Counted from the stretch's first letter, positions 15,921-25,605 are shown. The stretch: DNA of 64,000 nt from Amycolatopsis tucumanensis (GCF_021654135.1 NZ_JAKGSD010000018.1:1-64000), one strand, 5' to 3'. The notes: generated by a model from the letters alone, not told the origin. A program made the numbers and translations.

Positions 15921-16421
15921 TCAGCGGTTCCAGAACCAGTCCTTGTCACGCGCCTGCTTGAGCGCCTGCCGCTTCCGGTCCTTCTCCAGCCGGTCGAGGT
16001 AGAGCACGCCGTCGAGGTGGTCGGTCTCGTGCTGGAGGCACTGCGCCAGCACGTCCTCGCCCTCCACGGTGACCGGCTCGTTCCGCAGGTCGACGCCACG
16101 CACGACTGCGCGCTTCGCCCGGCGGGTCGGGAACCACAGCTCCGGCACGGACAGGCAGCCCTCGTTGATCTCGTGCGTCTCCTCGGACAGCTCGACGATC
16201 TCCGGGTTGATCACGTACCCGAACAGGTTGTCCACCTCGTAGCTGAACACCCGCAGGCTCACCCCGATCTGCGGCGCCGCCAGCCCCGCCCGCCCGTCCG
16301 GCCGCACGCTGTCCAGCAGGTCGGTCACCAGCTGCTCGAGCTTCTTGTCGAACGTGGTCACGGGATCGCAGACCGTCTTGAGCACCGGGTCGCCGAAGTA
16401 CCGCAGCTCCCGCAACGCCAT
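15921..16421 (-). CDS. def: Peptide deformylase
   Basis: This 166-residue metalloenzyme removes the N-formyl group from new proteins. All three catalytic motifs are present: GLAAPQIG (about 46-53), EGCLSVP with the cysteine ligand, and QHETDHLDG with both histidine ligands and the catalytic glutamate. The C-terminal extension (KDRKRQALKQARDKDWFWNR) is long for the family. ATG at 16421 is chosen because GAGAGGA lies at good spacing, and an upstream ATG would add ten unconserved residues. It lies 81 bp downstream of lhr but has its own promoter. Confidence 0.95.
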   Translation of the reverse strand: MALRELRYFGDPVLKTVCDPVTTFDKKLEQLVTDLLDSVRPDGRAGLAAPQIGVSLRVFSYEVDNLFGYVINPEIVELSEETHEINEGCLSVPELWFPTRRAKRAVVRGVDLRNEPVTVEGEDVLAQCLQHETDHLDGVLYLDRLEKDRKRQALKQARDKDWFWNR

Positions 16422-16455
16422 CAGGGTTGTCCTCTCACTCGTTCGGGTCACGAAA

Positions 16456-16485
16456 AGTAAATCGTGCTCGCCCGGAGTGAGCCAA
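16456..16485 (-). promoter_or_regulatory. Promoter of def
   Basis: On the minus strand, TTGGCT (16485-16480) and TTTACT (16461-16456) are 18 bp apart and end 34 bp before the def start codon. This places a start site between lhr and def and gives a short leader with a proper ribosome binding site. Confidence 0.5.
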
Positions 16486-16502
16486 CGGAGGGTGACGTGA
16501 TC

Positions 16503-19500
16503 TCAAGCTCGTAGCCGGAGCCCCTTGGGGGTGGCGCGGAAGCCCGCGTCCCGGAGGACGTCGGCCAGGGCGGAGGTCAGGGCCTGCTCGCCGTCCGCCC
16601 GCTGGACCGCCAGCTGCCCCAGCCAGCCCTCGCGGACGGCGCGGGACAGTGCGTGCGCGGCCGCCTTGAGCGTCGGCTCGTCCTCGGTGAACGACAGCAG
16701 CGACCGGCCGCCCCGTTCGACGTACAGCGCGGGCACGCCGTTGACCAGCACCACCAGCGCGCCTGCCTTGCGCGCCGGGCGGTGCTTGGTGTCGCCCAGC
16801 GCCGCAGGCCACGACAGCGCCGCACCGTACGGCTGGGCCGGGTCCGTCGCCGCCAGCACGACAGCGTCGGTCATCGCGTCCGGCCGCCGCGTGCCGCTCG
16901 GATCGGACATCGCCCGCAGCCGGTCGACCGCGCCACGCGCCGCGAACTGCGCCGCGCCCAGGCCCTCCACGACGTAGCCGCGGATCACCTGGCCCGAGTC
17001 CTCCATCGCCCGCAGCACCTTGTAGATCCCGGAAAACCCGCCGGTGACCCGCTCGGTCTCCAGCGCGCCCCGCGTCAGCACCCCGTGCCGCTCCAGGAAC
17101 GCCTCCGTCCGCGCGTGCGTGCGCCGCGTCGGGTCGGACTCGCGGATCGGCGTGAGCGCCCACCGCCCGGCCACCGTCGGCGGCCCGGTGCGCGACGGCA
17201 TCGCAGGCCGCCCCGCGCGCATCCGCCCGTACCGGCTGCGTGGCGTCGCCTGGCGGGGTTTGTGCGCCGCGCCCTTGCCCGACACCAGCGCCCGCAGGGG
17301 CGAGAGCGTGTCGCCGGTGACCGTGCCCGCCCACACCAGGTCCCACAGCGCGCCCACCACGTCGGCGTCGTTCGGCGCGCTGTCCAGCAGCGGCGTCACC
17401 CGGTCGACGAGCTGGCGGAAGAACAACGCGCCGCCGTCCAGCGCGGCGAGGATCGCCTCGTGCAGCGGGCTGGTGGGCGCCTCCTCGTCCGCCTCCGGCA
17501 GCAGCAGGTCGGCCACGTCGGCGGGCGCCAGCGACACCCACCCGTCGCCACCGGCCAGTGCCCCGGCGCCGCACCACACGACCTCGCCCGCGGTCATCAG
17601 CTCGTCCATCAGCGCCGGGTAGTACCCGGGCAGGCGGCTCGGCAGGATCAGCGACTCCAGCGCGCTCGCCGGCAGCGGCGCCCCCGCCAGCTGCTCGACC
17701 ACCGACAGCACGTCGTCGACGCTCGGCGCCGCCCGCATCCGCGCCCCGATGCCGTGCCAGGACGGCAGGAACCGGCCCAGCGCCGCGGGTTCCACGGGCT
17801 CGACCTCGGCCCGCAGCCGCGCCAGCGACGCCCGCCGCAACCGCCGCAGCACCGCCGCGTCGCAGTACTCGGTGCCCGCGCCGTGGGTTTCCGGATGCCC
17901 GACCGGCCGCAGCTCGCCGCGCACCAGGCGGCCTTCGGCGGTGAGCCGGTCGAGCACACCCGTCACCACCGCGGGCCCGAGCCCGAACCGCTCCGCGGCC
18001 TGGTGCGCGGAGAACGGCCCGCGGGACCGCGCGTACCGGGCCAGCAGATCGCCGAGCGGATCGGCGACCGGTTCGGTGAACGCCTCCGGCACCCCGATCG
18101 GCAGCGCCACGCCCAGCGCGTCCCGCACCCGGCCCGCGTCCTCGATCGACAGGTTGCGGTCCACGCCCGCGATGCGCACCCGGATGACCCGCCGCTGCGC
18201 GACCAGCTCGTCCAGCCACTCCCGCCGGACGCCGCGCGCCGCGGCCTCCTCGTCGGACAGATCACCCAGGAACCGCAACAGGTCCGCGGTCTCCTCGGCG
18301 TTGCGCGCGTGCCGGTCCGGCTCCAGCCGCTGCAACGAGCGCTCGACCTCGTCGACCACTTCGGCGTCGAGCAGCTCCCGGATCGCCTCGGTGCCCAGCA
18401 GTTCGGCCAGCAGCGTCGAGTCCAGCGACAGCGCCGCCGCCCGCCGCTCGGCCAGCGGCGCGTCCGTCTCGTACAGGAACATCCCGACGTAGCCGAACAT
18501 CAGGCTGCGTGCGAACGGCGACGGCGACGGCGTCTCCACCTCGGCGACCTTCACGCGCCGCGCCCGCACGTCGGCCATCAGCTCACGCAAGCCACCGACG
18601 TCGTAGACGTCCTGCAGGCACTCCCGCATCGCCTCCAGCACCACCGGGAACCGCTCGTACTTCGCGGCCACCGACAGCAGTTGCGAGGCCCGCTGGCGTT
18701 GCTGCCACAACGGGGTGCGCCGCCGCGGATCGCGCCGGGGCAGCAGCAACGACCGCGCCGCGCACTCCCGGAACCGCGCGGCGAACAGGGCCGAGCCGCC
18801 GACCTCGGCGACGATGATCTGCTCGACCTCCTCCGGGTCGATCAGCACGTCGTCGGTGCCGATCGTGACCTCCGCGCCGTCGCTGTCCAGCGCTTCCGGC
18901 AGGCGCAGCACGATGCCGTCGTCGGAGTGCATGACCTGGGCGTCCACCCCGCGCTGCTCCCGCAGCCGGGCCGCGATCGCCAGCGCCCACGGCGCGTTGA
19001 CCTGCGCGCCGAACGGCGAGTGCAGCACCACCCGCCAGTCGCCCAGCTCGTCGCGGAAGCGTTCGAGCAGGATCGTGCGGTCGTTGGGCACGTGCCGCGT
19101 CGCCGCCTTCTGCTCGGTCAGGTAGGTCAGGAGGTTGTCACACGCCAGCTCGTCCAGACCCGCCTGACGCGCCCGCTCGCGGGCCTTCTCGTCGTCCGAA
19201 CTGGACAGTTCGCGGACGAACGCGCCCAGCGCGCGGCCGAGTTCGAGCGGCCGTCCCGGCGCGTCGCCCTTCCAGAACGGCATCCGCGCCGGCTCACCCG
19301 GCGCGGGCACCACGATGACCCGGTCGTGCGTGATGTCGGTGATCCGCCACGACGACGTGCCCAGCAGGATCGTGTCGCCCACCCGCGACTCGTAGACCAT
19401 CTCCTCGTCGAGCTCGCCCACCCGGGAGCCGGGGCTGCCGTCGCCGCCCGGCGTCATCACGGTGAACAGCCCGCGGTCGGGGATCGTGCCGCCGGAGGTG

Positions 19501-21119
19501 ACCGCGAGCCGCTGCGACCCCGGCCGCCCGCGCAGCTCGCCCGACACCCGGTCCCACGTGATGCGCGGGCGCAGCTCGCCGAACTCCTCGCTGGGGTAGC
19601 GCCCGGCCAGCATGTCCAGCACCGCCAGCAGCGCGTCGTCCGGCAGCGCGGTGAACGGCGCGGCCCGCCGCACCGTCGCCGCGAGGTCCTCGACCGACCA
19701 CGGCTCCAGCGCCACCATCGACACGATGTGCTGCGCCAGCACGTCCAGCGGGTTGCGCGGGTAGCGCACCGCCTCGATCGCGCCCGCCGTCATCCGCTCC
19801 GACACCACCGCGCAGGACACCAGGTCGCCCCGGAACTTCGGGAACATCACGCCGGTGGACACCGCGCCCACGTGGTGGCCGGCGCGGCCGACGCGCTGCA
19901 GCCCGGACGCGACCGTCGGCGGCGCCTCGATCTGCACCACCAGGTCGACCGCGCCCATGTCGATGCCCAGCTCCAGCGACGACGTGGCGACCACGCACGG
20001 CAGCAGCCCGGACTTCAGCTCCTCCTCGACCCGGGTGCGCTGCTCGCGCGACATCGAGCCGTGGTGGGCCTTCGCGACCGTCGCCGCCGCGCCCGTGGTG
20101 AGCCCGGACTCGCCGATGGCCTCGGCGGGGAACCGCTGGTCGGCGGCCAGTTCCGTCTGCTCGGCGGCCAGCTCGTTGAGCCGCGCCGTCATCCGCTCGG
20201 CCAGCCGCCGCGAGTTGGCGAACACGATGGTCGACCGGTGCTGCCGGATCAGCTCCAGCACCCGCTGCTCCACCGACGGCCAGATCGACGGCCTGCGCAC
20301 CGCGGCCGGCTCGTCCGGCGGGCCGTCGTCCGGCAGCATCGCGTCCAGCCGCTCCAGCGGGCTCGGCGCGGGCGCGTCCAGGTTCGCCATGTCCTCGACC
20401 GGGACCTCGACCCGCACCTCGATCGTCTTCGCCGTCTTCGGCTGCACCACCCGCACCGGGCGGCCGCCGGTGAGGAACGAGCCGACCTCGTCGATCGGGC
20501 GCACGGTCGCGGACAGCCCGATGCGCTGCGCCGGCTTCGGCAGCAGCGCGTCCAGCCGCTCCAGCGACAGCGCCAGGTGCGCGCCGCGCTTGCCGCCGGC
20601 CACCGCGTGCACCTCGTCCAGGATCACCGTCTCGACGCCGCGCAGCGACTCGCGCGCCGACGAGGTGAGGATGAGGAACAGCGACTCCGGCGTGGTGACC
20701 AGGATGTCCGGCGGGGTCTTGAGGAACGTGCGGCGCTCGGCGGCGGACGTGTCGCCGGTGCGCATGCCCACCGTGATCTCCGGCGGCGTCTGCCCCAGCC
20801 GGTGGCTGGCCTGCCGGATGCCCGCCAGCGGCGCCCGCAGGTTGCGCTGCACGTCGACCGCCAGCGCCTTCAGCGGCGAGACGTAGAGCACCCGGCAGCG
20901 GCGCTGGGCGTCCGCCGCCGGTGGCCCGGCCGCCAGCCGGTCCAGCGCCCACAGGAACGCCGCCAGCGTCTTGCCCGAGCCGGTCGGTGCCACGACCAGC
21001 GCGTGCTCACCCGCCTGCGCCGCGCGCCACGCACCCGCCTGCGCCTCGGTGGGCGCGGCGAAGGCACCCGCGAACCAGCCGCGGGTGGCGGGCGAGAACA
21101 GGTCGAGCACGTCGGTCAC
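16503..21119 (-). CDS. lhr: Large Lhr-type DEAD/DEAH-box helicase
   Basis: The 1538-residue product is a superfamily 2 DNA helicase of the Lhr group. Motif I is APTGSGKT (44-51), motif II is the DEVH box in ETVILDEVHAVAGGKRGAH (near 170), and motif VI is QRVGRAGHHVG. The long C-terminal half carries the Lhr-specific winged-helix and C-terminal domains. The size matches the known full-length mycobacterial Lhr, a 3'-5' translocase linked to the DNA-damage response. The GTG at 21119 gives a normal start (VTDVLDLFSPATRGWF). It is divergent from the Hsp70 gene by 112 bp. Confidence 0.93.
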   Translation of the reverse strand: MTDVLDLFSPATRGWFAGAFAAPTEAQAGAWRAAQAGEHALVVAPTGSGKTLAAFLWALDRLAAGPPAADAQRRCRVLYVSPLKALAVDVQRNLRAPLAGIRQASHRLGQTPPEITVGMRTGDTSAAERRTFLKTPPDILVTTPESLFLILTSSARESLRGVETVILDEVHAVAGGKRGAHLALSLERLDALLPKPAQRIGLSATVRPIDEVGSFLTGGRPVRVVQPKTAKTIEVRVEVPVEDMANLDAPAPSPLERLDAMLPDDGPPDEPAAVRRPSIWPSVEQRVLELIRQHRSTIVFANSRRLAERMTARLNELAAEQTELAADQRFPAEAIGESGLTTGAAATVAKAHHGSMSREQRTRVEEELKSGLLPCVVATSSLELGIDMGAVDLVVQIEAPPTVASGLQRVGRAGHHVGAVSTGVMFPKFRGDLVSCAVVSERMTAGAIEAVRYPRNPLDVLAQHIVSMVALEPWSVEDLAATVRRAAPFTALPDDALLAVLDMLAGRYPSEEFGELRPRITWDRVSGELRGRPGSQRLAVTSGGTIPDRGLFTVMTPGGDGSPGSRVGELDEEMVYESRVGDTILLGTSSWRITDITHDRVIVVPAPGEPARMPFWKGDAPGRPLELGRALGAFVRELSSSDDEKARERARQAGLDELACDNLLTYLTEQKAATRHVPNDRTILLERFRDELGDWRVVLHSPFGAQVNAPWALAIAARLREQRGVDAQVMHSDDGIVLRLPEALDSDGAEVTIGTDDVLIDPEEVEQIIVAEVGGSALFAARFRECAARSLLLPRRDPRRRTPLWQQRQRASQLLSVAAKYERFPVVLEAMRECLQDVYDVGGLRELMADVRARRVKVAEVETPSPSPFARSLMFGYVGMFLYETDAPLAERRAAALSLDSTLLAELLGTEAIRELLDAEVVDEVERSLQRLEPDRHARNAEETADLLRFLGDLSDEEAAARGVRREWLDELVAQRRVIRVRIAGVDRNLSIEDAGRVRDALGVALPIGVPEAFTEPVADPLGDLLARYARSRGPFSAHQAAERFGLGPAVVTGVLDRLTAEGRLVRGELRPVGHPETHGAGTEYCDAAVLRRLRRASLARLRAEVEPVEPAALGRFLPSWHGIGARMRAAPSVDDVLSVVEQLAGAPLPASALESLILPSRLPGYYPALMDELMTAGEVVWCGAGALAGGDGWVSLAPADVADLLLPEADEEAPTSPLHEAILAALDGGALFFRQLVDRVTPLLDSAPNDADVVGALWDLVWAGTVTGDTLSPLRALVSGKGAAHKPRQATPRSRYGRMRAGRPAMPSRTGPPTVAGRWALTPIRESDPTRRTHARTEAFLERHGVLTRGALETERVTGGFSGIYKVLRAMEDSGQVIRGYVVEGLGAAQFAARGAVDRLRAMSDPSGTRRPDAMTDAVVLAATDPAQPYGAALSWPAALGDTKHRPARKAGALVVLVNGVPALYVERGGRSLLSFTEDEPTLKAAAHALSRAVREGWLGQLAVQRADGEQALTSALADVLRDAGFRATPKGLRLRA

Positions 21120-21231
21120 GCATCCATCATGACCGGGGGGTACGACAATTTCTCGCGGGTGCCGCACGCGCGGTCCCGGGCAGCGTGGCAGCATCACGTC
21201 CTGGCCTGGGTGGATCGTGAGGGGAAGAGCT

Positions 21232-23082
21232 GTGCGCATCCTGTCGGTGGATCTCGGTACGTCCAACACCGTGGCGGTGCTGTCCGCGCACGGGCGGCCA
21301 CCGCGCGTGGTCGAGGTGGACGGCTCGGCCACCATGCCGTCCGCGGTGTTCGCCGAGGAGGGCGGCACCCTCGTGGTCGGCCGCGACGCCGAGCGCCGGG
21401 CCCGCCTGGACCCCACCCGCTTCGAGCCCAACCCCAAGCGCCGCGTGGACGAGCAGACGCTGCTGCTCGGCCAGGACGTCGTGCCGGTCAACGAGGCGCT
21501 GGCCGCGGTGCTGCGCCGCGTGCTCGACGAGACCACCCGCCAGCTCGGCGGCGACCTGCCCGACGAGGTCCGCCTCACCCACCCGGCGCAGTGGGGACCG
21601 ACCCGGCGCAACGTGCTGCTGTCCGCGGCGCGGCTGGCCGGCCTGACCGGCCCGCTGCTGCTCGTGCCCGAGCCGGTCGCCGCGGCCGCGCACTTCGCCT
21701 CCTTCCCCGGCCGCTCGCCCGCGCCCGGCCAGGCGCTCGCGGTGTACGACCTGGGCGCGGGCACGTTCGACGTCGCGGTCGTCGGCGCCACCCAGAACGG
21801 GTTCACCGTGCTGGCCGAGGACGGCCTGCCCGACCTCGGCGGGCTCGACGTCGACCAGGCGCTGATGGTGCACGTCGGCCGCGAGGTCTCGCACTCGGAC
21901 CCGCAGCGCTGGCAGCGGCTGCTGCGCCCGGAGTCCACCGCGGACCGGCGCACCCGGCGCGCGCTGCAGGAGGACGTCAAGGCCGCCAAGGAGGCGCTGT
22001 CCCGGCTGCCGCAGACCGAGGTGCCGATGCCCGAGCCGTTCAACGACGTCCTGGTGACGCGTGGCGAGCTGGAGGCGCTGGTGCGCCCGGCCCTGCTGCG
22101 CAGCGTCGAGCTGCTGGGCCGCACGGTCGCCGCCGCCGGGCTGTCCCCGGACCGGCTGGCAGGCATCTACCTCGTCGGCGGGTCGAGCAGGCTGCCGCTG
22201 GTCGGGTCGATGATCGCGGAGAAGCTCGGCATCGTGCCCACCAGCCTGGACCAGCCGGAGACCGCGGTCGCGCTGGGTGCGCACCACGTGGCCCGCGACG
22301 GCATCAGCATGCGCACGCAGAACGTCGAGGGGCAGGTCGCCGCCACCGGGACGCCCCCGGGGTTCCCGCCGCCCCCGGTCGCGACCGTGCCGGGCACCCC
22401 GCCGGGCGGCTACCCGGGCGCGTCGCCGTACCCGCAGGCCGGGTACCAGCCGGCGCCGTCGAACTTCCCCAGCATGCCCCCGGCCGCGCCGCCGAAGAAG
22501 GACCGGAAGAAGCTGGTCGCCGGCGTCGCCGCGGTCGTCGTGGTGGTGCTGGCCGCCGTCGCCACCTACCTGTTCTGGCCGTCGTCCAGCTCGTCGGCGA
22601 CCACGTTCAGCGCCGCCGAGTGCCAGCAGCCCGGCGCCGCCGACCCGTCCGGCTTCACCGGCTGCCTGCGCCAGCTGGCCGGGACGATCGCCGACGGCCA
22701 GTGCGCGCCGGGCGCGGGCACCGGCGACATCGCCCCGCCGGAGAACGAGAACATCGGCGTGCTGACCACCTGCTCGGCGCCCGCGCTGGCCGGGGCGCAG
22801 GTGACCTACCTGCACGGGGTGTCCGCGGCGAAGGTGAAGGAGTACACCGACCGGCTGCTCGGCGCGGTCGGCGGCAACCAGGTGCGGGCCGGGTGGAAGG
22901 GCAACGGCCTGGACGGCAGCTACTCGTCGGCGTCCGCGCGGAGCTCGGCGGTGCTGGTGTTCACGGTCGCCGACCGGCCGCTGGCCGGGGTGGTCTACCA
23001 GAAGGCGGGCACCGGGCAGGCGCCGCTCTCGGCCGGCGACCTGGCCACCTACTTCGAGCAGCACGTGCAGCCCGGGGAGTAG
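21232..23082 (+). CDS. Membrane-anchored Hsp70-family protein
   Basis: This 616-residue protein starts with an Hsp70 actin-like ATPase (about 1-365): phosphate-1 loop VDLGTSNT, phosphate-2 YDLGAGTFD, adenosine motif YLVGGSSRLPLVG. There is no substrate-binding domain of DnaK type. Instead a Gly/Pro-rich linker (about 370-425, PGTPPGGYPGASPYPQ) leads to a membrane helix (about 435-457) and a 155-residue C-terminal domain with several cysteines, presumably outside the cell. This inside-out layout is recurrent in actinobacteria and is of unknown role. GTG at 21232 follows GAGGGGAAG. Confidence 0.88.
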   Translation: MRILSVDLGTSNTVAVLSAHGRPPRVVEVDGSATMPSAVFAEEGGTLVVGRDAERRARLDPTRFEPNPKRRVDEQTLLLGQDVVPVNEALAAVLRRVLDETTRQLGGDLPDEVRLTHPAQWGPTRRNVLLSAARLAGLTGPLLLVPEPVAAAAHFASFPGRSPAPGQALAVYDLGAGTFDVAVVGATQNGFTVLAEDGLPDLGGLDVDQALMVHVGREVSHSDPQRWQRLLRPESTADRRTRRALQEDVKAAKEALSRLPQTEVPMPEPFNDVLVTRGELEALVRPALLRSVELLGRTVAAAGLSPDRLAGIYLVGGSSRLPLVGSMIAEKLGIVPTSLDQPETAVALGAHHVARDGISMRTQNVEGQVAATGTPPGFPPPPVATVPGTPPGGYPGASPYPQAGYQPAPSNFPSMPPAAPPKKDRKKLVAGVAAVVVVVLAAVATYLFWPSSSSSATTFSAAECQQPGAADPSGFTGCLRQLAGTIADGQCAPGAGTGDIAPPENENIGVLTTCSAPALAGAQVTYLHGVSAAKVKEYTDRLLGAVGGNQVRAGWKGNGLDGSYSSASARSSAVLVFTVADRPLAGVVYQKAGTGQAPLSAGDLATYFEQHVQPGE

Positions 23083-23208
23083 CTACTTCCGGTTGCGCAT
23101 GTTCCACAACGCCCGCAGCGCCACGACGAGGGCGGCGACCAGGACGGCCGCCGAGGCCACGGTCATCGCGGTGGGGCCCCAGGACGGCATCTCCTGCGCG
23201 GAGGTCAT
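23083..23208 (-). CDS. Small single-pass membrane protein
   Basis: The 41-residue protein has one membrane helix (about 14-34, AMTVASAAVLVAALVVALRAL) and a basic C-terminal tail (WNMRNRK), so the C terminus should be cytoplasmic. No family recognised. Its stop abuts the Hsp70 stop on the other strand with no gap. The ATG at 23208 was chosen because the frame upstream continues into divergent, poorly coding sequence. Probable but not certain. Confidence 0.6.
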   Translation of the reverse strand: MTSAQEMPSWGPTAMTVASAAVLVAALVVALRALWNMRNRK

Positions 23209-23250
23209 GCGGACACGGTACCCGGCGCGCCGGTCGCTACCCTGGGTTCG

Positions 23251-23445
23251 ATGCGCATCACCGTGTTCCGCCAGCTGATGGCCGACGAGTTCGGGCCCGG
23301 CAGGGCGGAGATCCTGGCGAAGGACCACGTCTTCAGCGGCCTCGGCGGCCGCACCGTCGAGCAGGCGCTGGCCGAGGGCACCCCGGCGAAGGAGATCTGG
23401 CGGGCGGTGTGCGCGGAGTTCGACGTCCCGCCGGAGCGCCGGTGA
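23251..23445 (+). CDS. DUF3046 protein
   Basis: This 64-residue acidic protein matches DUF3046 (MRITVFRQLMADEFG at the N terminus, HVFSGLGGRTVEQALAEG in the middle), which lies upstream of recA in many actinobacteria. Function is unknown. TACCCT (23238-23243) ends 7 bp before the ATG, so the mRNA is probably leaderless. The gene is 204 bp before recA, whose own SOS promoter lies between. Confidence 0.9.
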   Translation: MRITVFRQLMADEFGPGRAEILAKDHVFSGLGGRTVEQALAEGTPAKEIWRAVCAEFDVPPERR

Positions 23446-23484
23446 CCGATTCCCGGAAAATCCGCGCTCGCGGGTGTGTCGCTC

Positions 23485-23512
23485 TTGCCTCGAACACGTG
23501 TTCGGCTATTGT
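23485..23512 (+). promoter_or_regulatory. recA promoter with LexA box
   Basis: TTGCCT (23485-23490) and TATTGT (23507-23512) are 16 bp apart. The LexA-type box GAAC-ACGT-GTTC (23492-23503) lies in the spacer. Transcription should start near 23519, giving a leader of about 130 nt before the recA ATG at 23650. LexA repression relieved by DNA damage is the established control of recA. Confidence 0.85.
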
Positions 23513-23649
23513 GTTGTCCACATCGGGGTCAACGATCCACAGCCTCGTCTCGGCGCCCGGAATTGTCGGACCCCGCCCGTAGTCTCGGGCCACAGCGAAA
23601 ACAAACTCGAACACCAGCCCCACAGGCTCTGACGACGAGGTGGATTTCC

Positions 23650-24690
23650 ATGCCAGCAGCACCCGACAAGGACAAGGCGCTCGAGCTCGCCCTGGCCCAG
23701 ATCGACAAGCAGTACGGCAAGGGCTCCGTCATGCGGCTGGGCGAGGAGACCCGCCCGCCCATCGGCGTGATCCCGACCGGCGCCATCGCGCTCGACATCG
23801 CACTCGGCATCGGCGGCCTGCCGCGCGGCCGGGTCATCGAGATCTACGGCCCGGAGTCCTCCGGTAAGACGACGGTCGCGCTGCACGCGGTCGCCAACGC
23901 CCAGAAGGCGGGCGGGATCGCCGCGTTCATCGATGCCGAGCACGCGCTCGACCCGGAGTACGCCAAGGCGCTCGGGGTGGACACCGACGCGCTGCTGGTG
24001 TCCCAGCCGGACACCGGTGAGCAGGCGCTGGAGATCGCGGACATGCTGATCCGCTCCGGCGCGCTCGACATCCTGGTCATCGACTCGGTGGCCGCGCTCG
24101 TGCCGCGCGCCGAGATCGAGGGCGAGATGGGTGACTCGCACGTCGGTCTGCAGGCCCGGCTGATGAGCCAGGCGCTGCGGAAGATCACCGGTGCGCTGTC
24201 CAACTCCGGCACCACGGCGATCTTCATCAACCAGCTGCGTGAGAAGGTCGGCGTCATGTTCGGCTCGCCGGAGACCACCACCGGTGGCAAGGCGCTGAAG
24301 TTCTACGCCTCCGTCCGGCTCGACGTGCGCCGCATCGAGACGCTCAAGGACAGCGGCGAGGCGGTCGGCAACCGCACCCGCGTGAAGGTCGTGAAGAACA
24401 AGGTCGCGCCGCCGTTCAAGCAGGCCGAGTTCGACATCCTGTACGGCGTCGGCGTGTCCCGCGAGGGCTCGCTGATCGACATGGGTGTCGACCAGGGCAT
24501 CCTGCGCAAGTCCGGCGCCTGGTACACGTACGAGGGCGACCAGCTCGGTCAGGGCAAGGAGAACGCGCGGAAGTTCCTGCGCGACAACCCGGACATCGCC
24601 AACGAGATCGAGAAGCGCATCAAGGAGAAGCTCGGCATCGGGCCGCAGGTCGACGCCGAGGCGGCCGAGCCCGCCCCGGTCGACTTCTGA
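23650..24690 (+). CDS. recA: RecA recombinase
   Basis: The 346-residue protein is a standard RecA. The Walker A is GPESSGKT, the L1/L2 region contains FINQLREKVGVMFGSPETTTGGKALKFYAS, and the C-terminal domain ends in an acidic tail. It carries strand exchange and triggers LexA autocleavage. There is no intein, unlike M. tuberculosis RecA. The ATG at 23650 (MPAAPDKDKALELALAQIDK) is the usual family start. recX follows after 3 bp and a LexA box is in the promoter. Confidence 0.99.
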   Translation: MPAAPDKDKALELALAQIDKQYGKGSVMRLGEETRPPIGVIPTGAIALDIALGIGGLPRGRVIEIYGPESSGKTTVALHAVANAQKAGGIAAFIDAEHALDPEYAKALGVDTDALLVSQPDTGEQALEIADMLIRSGALDILVIDSVAALVPRAEIEGEMGDSHVGLQARLMSQALRKITGALSNSGTTAIFINQLREKVGVMFGSPETTTGGKALKFYASVRLDVRRIETLKDSGEAVGNRTRVKVVKNKVAPPFKQAEFDILYGVGVSREGSLIDMGVDQGILRKSGAWYTYEGDQLGQGKENARKFLRDNPDIANEIEKRIKEKLGIGPQVDAEAAEPAPVDF

Positions 24691-24693
24691 TCG

Positions 24694-25230
24694 ATGCCCA
24701 GGTTCGACCCGAAGGAGCTGTCCCGGGACGAGGCGTGGAAGAAGGCCAAGGAGGTCTGCTTCGACCTCCTGGCCATCCGCGCCCGCACCAAGGACGAGCT
24801 GCGGCAGGCGTTGCGGCGCAAGGGTTTCGACGACGAGATCCGTGAGCAGTTGCTCGGCAAGCTGGACGACGCCGGCCTGATCGACGACGCCGCGTTCGCC
24901 GAGCAGTGGGTGCGTTCGCGCCACGCCTACCAGGGCCTGGCGCGCACCGCGCTGGTCGCCGAGCTGAAGCGCAAGGGCGTCGACGCGGAGGTGGCGGCCC
25001 AGGCGGCGGGCGAGATCGACCGCGAGTCGGAGGAGCAGCGGGCGCGCGAGCTGGTGCGCAAGCGCCTCCGCACGATGACGACGCTGGACGAGCAGACCGC
25101 GACGCGCAGGCTGCTCGGCACGCTCGCCCGGAAGGGCTACCCGCAGGGCCTGGCGTACACCGTGGTGCGCGACGAGCTCCGCAACGCCGGCGCGGACGCC
25201 ACCCCCCTGGACGACGCGACACTGGACTGA
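24694..25230 (+). CDS. recX: RecX regulatory protein
   Basis: This 178-residue helical protein is RecX, which binds RecA filaments and inhibits them. Diagnostic features are RARTKDELRQALRRKGF, LDDAGLIDDAAFAEQWVRSR and the C-terminal repeat YPQGLAYTVVRDEL. The gene is 3 bp behind recA and expressed from the same SOS promoter. A strong terminator 26 bp after the stop closes the operon. Confidence 0.95.
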   Translation: MPRFDPKELSRDEAWKKAKEVCFDLLAIRARTKDELRQALRRKGFDDEIREQLLGKLDDAGLIDDAAFAEQWVRSRHAYQGLARTALVAELKRKGVDAEVAAQAAGEIDRESEEQRARELVRKRLRTMTTLDEQTATRRLLGTLARKGYPQGLAYTVVRDELRNAGADATPLDDATLD

Positions 25231-25256
25231 GCCCGCTCTTCCCGGACCCAAGACTG

Positions 25257-25286
25257 AGCCCACCGCAGATTCCCGCGGTGGGCTTT
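25257..25286 (+). terminator. Terminator of the recA-recX operon
   Basis: AGCCCACCGC-AGATTCCC-GCGGTGGGCT is a perfect 10-bp stem ending in a short T-run (TTT). It begins 26 bp after the recX stop. Confidence 0.75.
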
Positions 25287-25404
25287 GTCGTGGGTGCGCT
25301 GTGTGTGGGACGGCAGCGGCCGGCTGCGATGCGGCTGGCTTGTGCTGGTCACTGCCGCGGCCGTGGGTCGAGCCCTGCCGCCCCACTGCACAGGAGTACG
25401 GGTA

Positions 25405-25449
25405 GGCGAGGCCCAGGGCGGTCGAGTGACCGATCGACCGGGCCTCGCC
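25405..25449. other. Long two-part hairpin between recX and the ArsR-type gene
   Basis: GGCGAGGCCC (25405-25414) pairs with GGGCCTCGCC (25440-25449), and inside it GGTCGA (25420-25425) pairs with TCGACC (25434-25439). One 5-nt bulge separates the stems. It may terminate the ArsR-type transcript coming from the right or insulate the converging operons. The remainder of the 375-bp gap holds no gene I can support. Confidence 0.5.
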
Positions 25450-25605
25450 CTCTTCACAACCCGGGGCAACCAGCGAACGGCGGTCCCACGGCCTGCCGCA
25501 TCACAGGCTGTTCTCCGCGAGAATGACTTTTCGTGCGGTCGCTGTGGACAACTCACGCCACGAAATGCGTTCCTGACAGCCGTACGAAATGGCGACTTCG
25601 CGCGC

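Noticed and set aside
16653..23582. Very long plus-strand open frame opposite lhr and across the Hsp70 gene
   Set aside because: It is a GC-codon shadow: Arg/Gly/Pro/His-rich with no domain, opposite conserved helicase and chaperone coding sequence.
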